Shown one piece after another: positions 1 through 8,740 of a DNA stretch of 64,000 nucleotides. The notes under the pieces are model-generated. The model made no database searches and was not told the DNA's origin. It worked only from the letters and a program-made list of their open reading frames with translations. Positions within the stretch are counted from its first letter, which is position 1. Every line of letters starts with the position of its first letter. Source of the DNA: Paramagnetospirillum magnetotacticum MS-1 (GTDB lineage Bacteria; Pseudomonadota; Alphaproteobacteria; Rhodospirillales; Magnetospirillaceae); NCBI RefSeq assembly GCF_000829825.1, contig NZ_JXSL01000030.1:751501-815500 (forward strand), in the 5' to 3' direction. The translations under genes and the position numbers were made by a program.

Positions 1-409
1 AGGCCGAGCACCAATGATCGGCCTTGCGGGCGAAAAAGCCGGGCACGGCACTGCCCTCGGACAGTTCGGGAGCCAGGGACAAGGCCCCCAGCCGCCAGAC
101 CCGCCAGGGGGAGCGCAGGGCGGCGATCACCGCCAGTTTCTGGTCGAGAGACAGTTCCGCCAGCCAGACCGGCCCCCGGTTGAGCCGTCCCACCCGCACG
201 AGGCCGCCGATCCGCTTTTCCAGCACCTGGGCCAGAGCCACCAGCTTGCCCTCCTGGGAAATCACGGCACGGCGCGGCACCCAGCCGCCCTCGGCGCGCT
301 TGGCCTCACCATAGGCCCAGCTTTGCACCAGGGTGGAACGCCCGGCGGACGCGAAGGCGGTTTCCCACTCCTCGCGGGTCATGCCGTCCCAGGTAACGAC
401 CGGGCTCAT
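1..409 (-). CDS. FemAB/GNAT-like protein, 3' end outside window
   Basis: The first 136 residues are visible; the gene runs off the left edge. The N-terminus has the pattern of the FemAB/BioF2-like GNAT superfamily: a Trp/Phe-containing start, then a short block around residues 27-33 (LVQSWAYG), a Lys-rich turn, and a hydrophobic strand that asks for a substrate (residues 58-66) followed by a conserved Arg-Leu-Asn-Arg-Gly-Pro segment near residues 76-81. Such proteins transfer amino-acyl or acyl groups, and copies in glycan loci are thought to acylate amino sugars. The ATG at 409 overlaps the stop of the upstream DegT-like gene (ATGA), so the two are translationally coupled. It is the last visible gene of the long minus-strand operon. 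The exact acyl donor and acceptor cannot be told from this fragment. Confidence 0.6.
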   Translation of the reverse strand, partial: MSPVVTWDGMTREEWETAFASAGRSTLVQSWAYGEAKRAEGGWVPRRAVISQEGKLVALAQVLEKRIGGLVRVGRLNRGPVWLAELSLDQKLAVIAALRSPWRVWRLGALSLAPELSEGSAVPGFFARKADHWCSA

Positions 410-1476
410 GACAGCACCTTGGCATAGGCGCGCGCCAAGGCGGCGGACTCCAACGCCCCGTGCACCGGCAACAGCAGCAGCGAGCGCCGCAAGGCCACGG
501 CGCCTTCGGCATGACCCGGATCGGCCATCACCTCGGGCGGCAGGTCGGGCCAGCTTTCCACCGGCAGACGGGCGGCGCGGATGCGGGCATAGACCTCTGC
601 AGGCCGTTCGGGGGCGAAGACGAAACGGTAGGGGGCCGCCTCACCCGGTTCGAACCAGGCAGGCGCCAGTCTGGCCAGGGCGGCGAAATTGGCCTTGCGC
701 CGCTTAGCCTCCTCAGTCAGATCGGCCGAGCCCATCAGGCGCCGCGACAAGGCGGTCGGACGGCAGGGCGGTGGCAGCGCTCCGCTGGACGGGTCGGAGA
801 GGAAGTCCACCTGTCCGCCCTGGGGCAGGAGAGGGCGCAAGCCATCGGGCAGAAGCTTCTGGATCAGACGCCGCGCCAGCCATTTCCCGGCATGCTGGGG
901 CGAGTCCGCCCGGGCGGCGAAGATCTCCGCCGCCCAATCCTCCTCGGCGCGTGGGCGCACCACCACCACCGCGCCATCGGGCAGGGCCAGCAGCTTGTGA
1001 GGGGAATAAAGAACGACGTCGCCCGCCTCGCCGATACCCGGCACCGGCGCCAGGGCATGGGCGGCATCCTCCACCAGCAAGGCGCCGTGTTTATCGGCCA
1101 AGGCGCGGGCTTCGGCCAGGGGCGCGGGACGGCCAAAGCTGTGGACCACCACCACCATATCCACCGGCCCCAGAGCGGGGGCCTTGCGCCATTCCACATG
1201 GCCGTCGATGCCGACCGGCAGGAAGACCAGTTCGGCCCCCAACTGCCGCAAGGGCCAGAGGGACTGGTTGCAGATCCAGCCGGGCAGCAGCACCCTCGGC
1301 GCGCGGCCCTTGGCCTTGGCCACGGCCTGGGCGACGGCGGCCAGGGACCAAGCCGAGCGCCCCATGACCCAACCCGTATCCCAAGGTCGCAGCCAGGGCG
1401 ACACATTGCCCACCGGGTCGGCCCACAGGGCGCGGAGCAGATGACTCCAACAGGGCAGGGGCGCGGTGGTGATCAT
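406..1476 (-). CDS. DegT/DnrJ/EryC1-type PLP-dependent protein
   Basis: This 356-residue protein has the layout of the DegT/DnrJ/EryC1 (fold-type I) sugar aminotransferase family. Visible marks are a substrate/cofactor loop at 61-72, an Asp of the pyridine-nitrogen motif at D137 inside VEDAAHA (135-141), and SPHK at 158-161 with K161 as the likely Schiff-base lysine. Typical members transfer the amino group from glutamate to a keto-sugar nucleotide. The region after K161 is less typical, so it may act on an unusual sugar or have a different role. It overlaps the upstream asparagine synthase by 4 nt (ATGA) and the downstream FemAB-like gene by 4 nt; amino transfer followed by N-acylation would be a sensible order. 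The family call is fairly safe; the substrate is unknown. Confidence 0.72.
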   Translation of the reverse strand: MITTAPLPCWSHLLRALWADPVGNVSPWLRPWDTGWVMGRSAWSLAAVAQAVAKAKGRAPRVLLPGWICNQSLWPLRQLGAELVFLPVGIDGHVEWRKAPALGPVDMVVVVHSFGRPAPLAEARALADKHGALLVEDAAHALAPVPGIGEAGDVVLYSPHKLLALPDGAVVVVRPRAEEDWAAEIFAARADSPQHAGKWLARRLIQKLLPDGLRPLLPQGGQVDFLSDPSSGALPPPCRPTALSRRLMGSADLTEEAKRRKANFAALARLAPAWFEPGEAAPYRFVFAPERPAEVYARIRAARLPVESWPDLPPEVMADPGHAEGAVALRRSLLLLPVHGALESAALARAYAKVLS

Positions 1477-3338
1477 GCCGACGCCTCCAATCCTTGCCAG
1501 CGTTCCAGCACCAGCAGCGCCCAGACCGGCAGCGATAGGTCACGCCGCCCGGCCCGGTGTTCGGCCAGCAAGGCCTCGACCCCTTTCCACTCCAGGCCGA
1601 GATCGGCCATGCGGGCGGGAATGAGGCGCTCGGCCACCATAGGGGCCAGTTCGTTCTTCAGCCACAACCCCATGGGCGGGTTGAAGCCCAGCTTAGGCCG
1701 GTCGACGATCTCGGCGGGCAGCAGACGCCGCGCCGCCGCCTTCAGCAGGGTCTTCTTGCCCGCCTGGAAACGGGTGGCGGCGCTGATGGCCTGAACCCGC
1801 TCGATCAGGCGGTGGTCCAGCAGCGGCAGGCGCAGCTCCAGGGCATGCATCATGCTCATGGCATCGCCATAGGCCATGAGATTGCCGGGCAGGAAAGACA
1901 GAAGATCCGTCTCCTGCATGGCGTCCAGGGGATGGACCCGCCCGGTGGCGCGGTAGATGTCGGCCACGGGCCGGGGCGGCGTGCCTCCCCCCAAGAGGGC
2001 GCGGCGCTGGGCGGGATCGAAATACTCCACCCAGGAGGCATACATCTCGGCGTCGGACAGCCCGGCTCCGGCCACGAATTCGCGGATGCGCCGCCAAGTG
2101 TGGCGGCCCGACGTGCTTTCCGGCAACAGCGCCACAATGGGCTCGATCAGTCCATTGCGCAGGAAAGCCGGAATCTTGCGCCATTTGGCCGCCAGCAACC
2201 CGCCCTGATAGCGGGGATAGCCGCCGAACACCTCGTCGCCGCCATCGCCCACCAGGGCCACGGTGACGTGTTGGCGGGCCTTGGCCGACAGATCGCCGAT
2301 CAGCAGGGCGGTGGGGTTGCCGAAGGGCTCGCCGAAGGCGGCGATCATGCGCTCCAGCCCATCCACCAGCCGGGCCGAGGCGGGAAGCTCGGTATGGAGC
2401 GTTCCCACATGATCAGAGACGGCGCGGGCCGCTACGCGCTCGTCATAAGCGGCTTCATCGAAGGTCATGGTGAAGCTGGCCGGCGCCGAAGCGCCTTGCT
2501 CGCGGCGCGCCTCGGCCATCAGGGCGGCGATCACCGAGGAATCGATGCCACCCGACAAAAAGCAGCCCACCGGCACATCGGCCACCATGCAGGACCGCAC
2601 CGCGTCCCGCAGGGCGGGCATCAGTTCCTCGGTGGCGTCGTCCACCGACAGCGCCCGCTCCGCCGTAAAGGCGGGCCGCCACCAGCAGGCGATCTCGGGC
2701 GCGGCACCCGGCTTCCAGCGCAGCAGATGGCCGGGCGCCAGTTTGCGGATTCCGGCATGGATGGAATAGGGCGCCGGGACATAGAGGCAGGCCAGAAACT
2801 GGGACAGGGCTTCGCGGTCGAGGGAAAGGTCGACACCCGGCACCGCCTTCAGCGCCTTGATCTCCGAGGCGAAGGCCAGCCCGCCGCCGGGCAGCCCGGC
2901 CCAGACCAGGGGCTTGATCCCCACCCGGTCGCGGGCCAGCAGCACCGAGCCGTCGGCACGATCCAACAGCGCCAGAGCGAACATGCCCACCAGCCGCTCC
3001 AGCGCCGCCTCACCCTTTTCCGCCAGCAGGGCCAGCAACACCTCGGTATCGCTGGACGAGCGGAAAGTGTGGCCGCGCCCTTCCAACTCCAAACGTAGTT
3101 CGGCGTGGTTGTAGATCTCGCCGTTGAAGGCGATGGTCCAGCGGCCGCAGGGCGAATGCATGGGCTGGCGTCCGCCCTCGGTCAGGTCGATCACCGCCAG
3201 CCGGGCATGGGCGAGGCCGAATCCGGTGCGCTCGCACACGAAAGTACCGTGGCCGTCGGGGCCGCGATGGGCGAGGCGGCGGACCATCTCATCCAGGATC
3301 TCCGGCCTGGCCGCCGACAGGCCGGCTATGCCGCACAT
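1473..3338 (-). CDS. asnB: Asparagine synthase-type amidotransferase (copy 1)
   Basis: This 621-residue protein is a class II glutamine amidotransferase fused to an ATP-pyrophosphatase synthetase domain, as in AsnB. The start at 3338 is fixed by chemistry: Cys2 must be the processed N-terminal nucleophile (MCGIAG), so a longer reading frame upstream is not real. Other marks are HRGPDG (24-29), FNGEIYN (71-77), the DRVGIKPL segment near 137-144 and the PP-loop SGGIDSS (262-268). AsnB-type enzymes in O-antigen loci (for example WbpS of Pseudomonas) amidate uronic acids on sugar nucleotides or glycan; that role is inferred here from context. It overlaps the preceding amidotransferase gene by 13 nt and is the second of two adjacent copies. 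The two copies differ enough to suggest different substrates. Confidence 0.85.
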   Translation of the reverse strand: MCGIAGLSAARPEILDEMVRRLAHRGPDGHGTFVCERTGFGLAHARLAVIDLTEGGRQPMHSPCGRWTIAFNGEIYNHAELRLELEGRGHTFRSSSDTEVLLALLAEKGEAALERLVGMFALALLDRADGSVLLARDRVGIKPLVWAGLPGGGLAFASEIKALKAVPGVDLSLDREALSQFLACLYVPAPYSIHAGIRKLAPGHLLRWKPGAAPEIACWWRPAFTAERALSVDDATEELMPALRDAVRSCMVADVPVGCFLSGGIDSSVIAALMAEARREQGASAPASFTMTFDEAAYDERVAARAVSDHVGTLHTELPASARLVDGLERMIAAFGEPFGNPTALLIGDLSAKARQHVTVALVGDGGDEVFGGYPRYQGGLLAAKWRKIPAFLRNGLIEPIVALLPESTSGRHTWRRIREFVAGAGLSDAEMYASWVEYFDPAQRRALLGGGTPPRPVADIYRATGRVHPLDAMQETDLLSFLPGNLMAYGDAMSMMHALELRLPLLDHRLIERVQAISAATRFQAGKKTLLKAAARRLLPAEIVDRPKLGFNPPMGLWLKNELAPMVAERLIPARMADLGLEWKGVEALLAEHRAGRRDLSLPVWALLVLERWQGLEASA

Positions 3339-5239
3339 GGCGCATCCTCCCCCTCGGCCATCTCGGCCAGACCGAAAGCGGGGGCCTCGGCGAAGGCGCC
3401 TTCCACATGGATGCGCACGGTCAGTTCCAGCACCAGCAACGAGTACAGGCGGAAGGCATGGCGACCGGGCTGGGCCAGCAGGCGCTCGACACCCTCTCGG
3501 CTCCACCAGCCGCGCTCAAGAGCCCGGCGCGAGGTCAGCAGACGCCGCGCCAGGGGCGCCAGCCCACCACTCTCGAACCAGGCGGGCACCGGCGAGGCGA
3601 AGCCCTGCTTGGGCGCCGAGAGCAGCGAATCGGGCAGATATTCGGCGGCGATGGCCCGCTCCAGCGCCTTTTGCCGCCCGCCGGGATTGCGGATATGGGG
3701 CGGCACGGCCAAGGCCGCCTCCACCATGCGGTGATCCAGCAACGGCACCCGGCCTTCCACCGAATGGGCCATGGTGGTTCGGTCCAGAAGGGTCAGCAGG
3801 TCTTCCGGCAAATAGGTGTTCAGCTCGGCATAAAGCGCGGCGCTGTCCAGAGGCCCGGCATACTCGTCGGCGAAGGCGGCTTGCGCCGGGATGGGCCAAG
3901 GCAGAGTACAGCCCAGCAGCTTGGCCATGGGCGGCGGGAACAGGGCGCAATGGTCGTGGAGATAGCCGCCCCTATCGCGCCCGAACTTTTCGGCGCGGGC
4001 CAGTTGCCAGGCCAGGAAGGGGTTGCCCAGGCCGATCATGGCTTCGGCCGCCTTGCGCAAGGGGCGTGGCAGCCTCAGCCAGCGGGCCTCCACCGGCAAT
4101 TGGAAATAGCGGCCATAGCCGCCGAACAGCTCGTCGCCGCCGGTGCCATTCAGCACCACCCGAGTTTCCTTGCCGATCACCTCATTGATCAGGTGATTGG
4201 GCAACAGCGAGGCGTCGGCCAGGGGCTCGTCCGCATGCCAGACCAGCCGGGGCAGTAACTGGGCCGCGCTGCCGGTTTCCAGCTCGAACACGGTGTGGTC
4301 GGTGCCGTAGCGCTCAGCCACCTGGGCGGCCAGCGGCGTCTCGTCCACCCGAGCGCCCAGGAAACGTACCGTATAGGTCTTGAGTGGCCGATCCAGACGC
4401 CGGGCCGCCAGAGCCACCAGCAGGCCGGAATCCAGGCCGCCCGACAGCATGGCCCCCACCGGCACGTCCGAACGCAATTGCAGCCCCACCGCATCGTCGA
4501 GGATGCTGACCAGATGGGCGCGGATGCCCGCCTCGTCGCCGGGAAGATCCGTGGCGGCGGCGGCGCGCCAATAGCGTTCGATTTGCACCTCGCCGCTCGC
4601 GTCCACGCTCATGATCGAGCCGGGCGGCAGCTTGGAAACGCCCTTGTAAAGCGTGGCGGGCGCCGGAACATAGCCATGGGCGAGATAGGCGGCCACCGAT
4701 ACCTCGTCTACCAGGGGCCGCAGCAGGCCCGAGGCGAACAGCGCCTTGATCTCCGAGGCGAACAGGATCCCGCCATTGCCCAGGCGCGCCCAATAGAGCG
4801 GCTTGATGCCTAAGCGGTCGAGCACCAGGGTCAGACGATGGTCGTCGCGCTCAAGGATGGCCAGGGCATACATGCCGTTGAGGTCATGGACGAAGTCGCG
4901 GCCCTTGGCCATGAAGCTTTCCAGCGCGGCTTCCATGTCGCCCTGGGTGAGGAACGTGTGGCCCTTGGCGGCCAGTTCGGCGCGCAATTCGCGGTAGTTA
5001 TAGACCTCGCCATTGCCCAGCAGCACGGTCTCGCCGCCATTCCTGACCAGCGGCTGGTCGCCGGTAGCCAGATCAATGATGGCCAGCCGGGTAAATCCCG
5101 CCTGGAAGCGGCGATCGTCAGAAAGATGGATGCCCGTCCCGTCGGGGCCGCGATGGCGCATCACCCGTAGCATGGCGGCAATGTCGGCCTCGGCGAGCGC
5201 CGCATGACGGGGCAGAAACAGTCCGGCGAGGCCGCACAT
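3326..5239 (-). CDS. asnB: Asparagine synthase-type amidotransferase (copy 2)
   Basis: This 637-residue protein also has Cys2 (MCGLAG), HRGPDG (29-34), a glutaminase motif GNGEVYN (75-81) that varies from the usual FNGEIYN, DRLGIKPL (141-148), and the ATP-pyrophosphatase loop SGGLDSG (266-272). The start at 5239 is chosen so that Cys follows the initiator Met; the open frame continues 270 nt further but without the required nucleophile at its end. The stop of the upstream dehydrogenase shares one base with this ATG (TGATG). It probably amidates a carboxylated sugar or a small acid; the adjacent 2-hydroxyacid dehydrogenase could offer such an acid. True asparagine synthesis is possible but unlikely to need three copies inside one glycan locus. 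Confidence 0.85.
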   Translation of the reverse strand: MCGLAGLFLPRHAALAEADIAAMLRVMRHRGPDGTGIHLSDDRRFQAGFTRLAIIDLATGDQPLVRNGGETVLLGNGEVYNYRELRAELAAKGHTFLTQGDMEAALESFMAKGRDFVHDLNGMYALAILERDDHRLTLVLDRLGIKPLYWARLGNGGILFASEIKALFASGLLRPLVDEVSVAAYLAHGYVPAPATLYKGVSKLPPGSIMSVDASGEVQIERYWRAAAATDLPGDEAGIRAHLVSILDDAVGLQLRSDVPVGAMLSGGLDSGLLVALAARRLDRPLKTYTVRFLGARVDETPLAAQVAERYGTDHTVFELETGSAAQLLPRLVWHADEPLADASLLPNHLINEVIGKETRVVLNGTGGDELFGGYGRYFQLPVEARWLRLPRPLRKAAEAMIGLGNPFLAWQLARAEKFGRDRGGYLHDHCALFPPPMAKLLGCTLPWPIPAQAAFADEYAGPLDSAALYAELNTYLPEDLLTLLDRTTMAHSVEGRVPLLDHRMVEAALAVPPHIRNPGGRQKALERAIAAEYLPDSLLSAPKQGFASPVPAWFESGGLAPLARRLLTSRRALERGWWSREGVERLLAQPGRHAFRLYSLLVLELTVRIHVEGAFAEAPAFGLAEMAEGEDAPCAA

Positions 5240-6198
5240 CAGGCCAACCCCGCCGCCCGCCAAACCTCTGAACCCGCCTCGGGGATTTCGGCCTGGGACA
5301 ATCCGGCGATGGCGGCGCGGCCCATGGCCAGAACCGCCTCCTCGGCGCTGCCACCGATATGGGGCGTGGCCAGGAAGTTGGGCAAATTCAACAATTCGCG
5401 GTCGGTAGGGGGCTCGCCATTGAAAACGTCGAGCCCGGCCGCGGCCAGCCTGCCCTCGGTCAGCATGGCCTTCAAAGCCGCCTCGTCCACCAGTCCACCC
5501 CGGGCGCAATTGATCAGCACGGCATCGGGGCGCATGAGGGCAAGTCGCTCGGCCGACAAGATATTGGCCGTGGTCGCGTCGAAGGGCAGATGCAGGGTTA
5601 CCACGTCGGCCTGGGCCAGCAGATCCTCCAGCCCCACCTTTTCCACCCCGTGGGCGGCATAGAATTCGGAGAAATCGCGGATATCATGAGCCAGCACCCG
5701 GCAGCCGAACGCCTTCAGCAGCAAAGTCAGATCCTTGCCGATATGGCCGCAGCCGATGATACCGACCGTTCGCTCCGAGAGATGGCGGCCCTGCAACTGG
5801 CGCCAACCACCGGCCCGAACCTCCAGATTGCCCTTGGGCACATGGCGCAGCAGGGCTATGGCCATGCAGATCACCAACTCCGACACCGAGCGCCGGTTGA
5901 CGCCTCCCGTCCAGCCCAGACGAACACCCCGGCTTCTCATGGCTTCGAGATCGAGCATGTCGAGGCCCACCCCGTATTTGCCAATCAGCTTGAGACGCGG
6001 CAAAGCATCGAATAGGGGGCCGTCCAGGCGCTCCAGCGCGGTAATGGCGCCGTCGTGACCATCAAGGAAGGCGACAAGCGCCTCGCCCGACAGGCTGACG
6101 CCGGCGTCATTGAAGGTCGCGTCGGAAAAGCGCTCCAACAACTCGGCGCGCAGCACCGGATGCTTGGAGAACGAGCGGGAGGCCACGGCAATCTTCAT
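5239..6198 (-). CDS. D-isomer-specific 2-hydroxyacid dehydrogenase
   Basis: This 319-residue cytosolic NAD-dependent dehydrogenase belongs to the D-2-hydroxyacid family (phosphoglycerate/glycerate dehydrogenase type). It shows the Rossmann glycine motif GCGHIG (149-154), the catalytic Arg in NCARGG (R233), Glu in NGEPP (E262) and His in TPHIGG (H280). It lacks the C-terminal ACT extension of SerA, so it is not the usual serine-pathway enzyme. Substrates in the family are small 2-keto or 2-hydroxy acids. Its coupling to a HAD phosphatase upstream (ATGA overlap) and to two amidotransferases downstream suggests supply of a small acid substituent (glyceryl or lactyl type) for a glycan; that is inference. 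Confidence 0.82.
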   Translation of the reverse strand: MKIAVASRSFSKHPVLRAELLERFSDATFNDAGVSLSGEALVAFLDGHDGAITALERLDGPLFDALPRLKLIGKYGVGLDMLDLEAMRSRGVRLGWTGGVNRRSVSELVICMAIALLRHVPKGNLEVRAGGWRQLQGRHLSERTVGIIGCGHIGKDLTLLLKAFGCRVLAHDIRDFSEFYAAHGVEKVGLEDLLAQADVVTLHLPFDATTANILSAERLALMRPDAVLINCARGGLVDEAALKAMLTEGRLAAAGLDVFNGEPPTDRELLNLPNFLATPHIGGSAEEAVLAMGRAAIAGLSQAEIPEAGSEVWRAAGLA

Positions 6199-6857
6199 GG
6201 GCGCAACTCCCCAATAGCGGCCGTCAGGTCGCGGAAATGGCTGATCAGCCTGTCCGCTCTCAACTTCTCCACAGGCATGCGGGCATAGCCCCAGTCCACC
6301 GCCACCACTGGAATGCCTGCATGGCGGGCCGCCTGGACGTCGGTGATGGAATCGCCCACATAGACGGCGTCTTCAGGCTTCGCATCCATCCGCCGCAATG
6401 TCTCGAGGATATGATCGCCGTCGGGCTTGCGCCGGGGGTGGTCGCCGCCGACCACCGCCCGGAAATGCCGGGTAAGATCGAGTGCGTCCAGAACGATGCC
6501 GGTCATGCCGCTGGGCTTGTTGGTGCAGATGCCCAACAGGGCACCCTGGGCCCGCAGCCCCTCCAGCAAGGCGACCACGCCGTCATAGATATGGGTATGA
6601 TCGGCGGGATGGGCGCGGTAATGGCCGAGATAACGCTCGATTAGCCCGGACACAGCATCCGCCGCCGCCGATTCGCCGGTGGCGGCCCAGGCGCGTTCGA
6701 TCAAGGGCCTGGCACCCTCCCCCACCAATTCCTGGACCTGGGGAAGCGTCAATTGCGGCCGCCCCTCCTCCGCCAGCAAGCGGTTCAGGGCGGCGCGCAC
6801 ATCGGGAGCGCTGTCGATCAGGGTTCCATCCAGGTCGAAGACGACGGCCAGCGCCAT
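6195..6857 (-). CDS. HAD hydrolase, phosphoglycolate phosphatase-like
   Basis: The 220-residue protein starts with VVFDLDGTLIDS, the HAD motif I with nucleophile D8 and acid/base D10, has motif II in ICTNKPS, the conserved Lys-Pro of RRKPDGD, and motif IV in YVGDSITD. Size and cap position fit the Gph/HAD-IA subfamily, which removes phosphate from phosphoglycolate and related sugar or acid phosphates. I place the start at the ATG at 6857, just upstream of motif I and 2 nt after the stop of the nucleotidyltransferase gene; an 18 nt longer start (near 6875) would lie inside that gene. In this setting it may remove phosphate from a sugar phosphate or a phosphoglycerate-like intermediate rather than from phosphoglycolate. 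Confidence 0.82.
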   Translation of the reverse strand: MALAVVFDLDGTLIDSAPDVRAALNRLLAEEGRPQLTLPQVQELVGEGARPLIERAWAATGESAAADAVSGLIERYLGHYRAHPADHTHIYDGVVALLEGLRAQGALLGICTNKPSGMTGIVLDALDLTRHFRAVVGGDHPRRKPDGDHILETLRRMDAKPEDAVYVGDSITDVQAARHAGIPVVAVDWGYARMPVEKLRADRLISHFRDLTAAIGELRP

Positions 6858-6859
6858 CT

Positions 6860-7627
6860 CTAATACTTGCCCCACAGGGGATCGGCCTTCATGGCCGCTT
6901 CCACCAGTCCGGCATCGGCGGGGCTGTCCACAGAATAGTAGGTCACCGCCGGATAAGGGGCCAGGCGCTGGAACCAGCCATTATCAGGAATGCGGTTGGA
7001 ATCGCAGGATTCCTTTTTCTCCAACGGCGATTCCGGCGTCTCGGTGAACCAGCGCAGCGCCGCCCAGCGAAATGCGAAGATGCCGCCCACCCGGCGTGCC
7101 CCAAGTTCAGGGGAAAAGGTCTTGGCGTAGGGGATCGGCGCCCGCGACGTGTAGAGCACGTTGCCCTTCAGGTCGGAGATGATCTTAACGATATCCGGGT
7201 TCCGCCACATGGCCTCGTCGGTGATGTGCACGCCCAGCATGGTGCCCTTGACCTCCGGCTCCTGACTGAACGGCGCCACCACCGCCTTGATCATGTCGGG
7301 ATGCAGCATGGGCTCGTCGCCCTGGACGCAGACCACGATGTCGTCATCGGCAAGCTCGATGCCGCATTTGCCAGCGGCCTCGGCCACGCGGTCGAGAGCC
7401 CTGGTATGGGTGTCCTTGGTCCAGATTACCGGCCAGCCCTTGGATACGGCGAAGTCCCTGATCTCGGCATCACAGGTGCACACCGCCAGGGCGTCCCAAT
7501 GGGGAAACATCCGGCCCCTGAGGAAGCAATGTTCCAGCATGGGCCGCCCACACAGGGGAAACAGCGGCTTTCCGGGAAAACGGCTGGCCGCCATACGGGC
7601 AGGGACGAGGCCGACGATGCGGGTCAT
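6860..7627 (-). CDS. KdsB-family nucleotidyltransferase
   Basis: The 255-residue protein belongs to the CMP-KDO synthetase (KdsB) family of cytosolic sugar nucleotidyltransferases. It has the N-terminal CTP-binding motif VPARMAASRFPGKPL (8-22) and VQGDEP (101-106), which holds the metal-binding Asp. However, the family motif that normally reads about TGTDR is changed to TRALDR (75-80), and the C-terminal half diverges. I read this as an enzyme activating a different acid sugar or polyol phosphate, not the housekeeping KdsB. Housekeeping KdsB would not be expected in an accessory operon. It is followed 2 nt later by a HAD phosphatase. Confidence 0.72.
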   Translation of the reverse strand: MTRIVGLVPARMAASRFPGKPLFPLCGRPMLEHCFLRGRMFPHWDALAVCTCDAEIRDFAVSKGWPVIWTKDTHTRALDRVAEAAGKCGIELADDDIVVCVQGDEPMLHPDMIKAVVAPFSQEPEVKGTMLGVHITDEAMWRNPDIVKIISDLKGNVLYTSRAPIPYAKTFSPELGARRVGGIFAFRWAALRWFTETPESPLEKKESCDSNRIPDNGWFQRLAPYPAVTYYSVDSPADAGLVEAAMKADPLWGKY

Positions 7628-7684
7628 TGGCGGAGCTCCTGGTTCATGGGCGTTGAGGAAAGGTCGGGCGGAACCGGAGCCATA

Positions 7685-8740
7685 CTAAACCTCGGCCAAG
7701 GCCTGATCGGACAAGTTCCACTGCCGCCGCCAGGCTGGATCGGCGCAGTAGATGCGATAGACCATCTCCATGGTCTTCAGCGCCTCGTCCGACGAACCGT
7801 TGACGATGGGCTTGCCGGAACGCACCGCCTCGACAAATTCCGCCACTTCATCCGACCAACTGGGGTCCTGGTTGTAGCGGGTGGTCTGCTCCTTGGGATC
7901 GCCGCCGTCATGGGGATCGGCCCAGGCCACGGTCAGGGTCTCGGCGCCATAGGATTTTGAGCCCGACAGAATGCCCGACAACACGATCATGCCCTTGGAC
8001 AGGGTGATCTCCAGATTGAAGCGGTGCCGCCATTGGGTGGCTGTCGAGTGCAGCATGGCCACCACGCCCGCCTTGGACCGCATCAGCGCATAGGCGTTGT
8101 CTTCCACGTCGTGATGCCAGAAGTCGTTGGAGATGAAGGCATGCACCTCGTCGAATTCACCGCCGAACAGCCGGATCAGGTCCACCATGTGGATGCCCTG
8201 GTCCAGTAGGATGCCGCCGCCAGCCACGGCGCGGTTGGTCCGCCAATGATCCGGAGAGCGGAAGTCGATGATGGTGGACTTGCCGTACACGCCGCGCAAA
8301 TTCAGCACCCGCCCCAACTCGCCGGACTGCACCAAGGCCAGGGCATCCCGCACCGAATCATGATAGCGATGGTTGAAGCCGTATTTGAGCTTCAGGCCCG
8401 GATGAGTCCTCTCGCAGGCGATGACGCGGGCGATATCGGCCACGTCACGCCCCGGCGGCTTTTCGCAGAAGACGTGCAGGCCTTTGTCCAAGCCTGCGAT
8501 GGTCACCTCGGCGGCGATATCGTTGGTCAGGCAGACGAACAGAACATCCAGCGCCTCAGCCTCCAGCAGACGCTGATAGGTCTGATAGTGGCGCACGCCG
8601 TCGGCGAACACCCCTTCGCCGTCCAGACGGCGGTCGCATACCCCCACCGCCACCAGATCGGGATGCTGATCGATCACCTGACGGCGTCGGCTTCCCACCA
8701 CGCCGTAGCCGGCGATGCCGACGCGCAGCGGTTCAGCCAT
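7685..8740 (-). CDS. Gfo/Idh/MocA family oxidoreductase (copy 1)
   Basis: This 351-residue NAD(P)-dependent sugar dehydrogenase has an N-terminal Rossmann motif GIAGYGVVGS at 8-17, the Glu-Lys-Pro motif CEKPPG in the middle that gives the catalytic Lys, and a HMVD segment that resembles the conserved His/Asp pair of the C-terminal domain. Gfo/Idh/MocA enzymes oxidise sugar nucleotides at C3 or inositols. The start is the ATG at 8740, right before the Rossmann strand; the reading frame overlaps the upstream paralogue by 8 nt. Two such enzymes in tandem often act in one path, as with WlbA/WbpB-type oxidation. A 57-nt gap separates it from the KdsB-like gene downstream. Confidence 0.82.
   Translation of the reverse strand: MAEPLRVGIAGYGVVGSRRRQVIDQHPDLVAVGVCDRRLDGEGVFADGVRHYQTYQRLLEAEALDVLFVCLTNDIAAEVTIAGLDKGLHVFCEKPPGRDVADIARVIACERTHPGLKLKYGFNHRYHDSVRDALALVQSGELGRVLNLRGVYGKSTIIDFRSPDHWRTNRAVAGGGILLDQGIHMVDLIRLFGGEFDEVHAFISNDFWHHDVEDNAYALMRSKAGVVAMLHSTATQWRHRFNLEITLSKGMIVLSGILSGSKSYGAETLTVAWADPHDGGDPKEQTTRYNQDPSWSDEVAEFVEAVRSGKPIVNGSSDEALKTMEMVYRIYCADPAWRRQWNLSDQALAEV

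Noticed and set aside
460-1794. Long plus-strand open frame (444 codons) opposite the DegT-like gene.
   Set aside because: Its translation is rich in Gln, His, Gly and Arg, as in antisense shadows of GC-rich genes, and the opposite strand encodes a clear protein family.
5240-5509. Upstream extension of asparagine synthase copy 2.
   Set aside because: The mature enzyme needs Cys right after the initiator Met, so the start must be at 5239.
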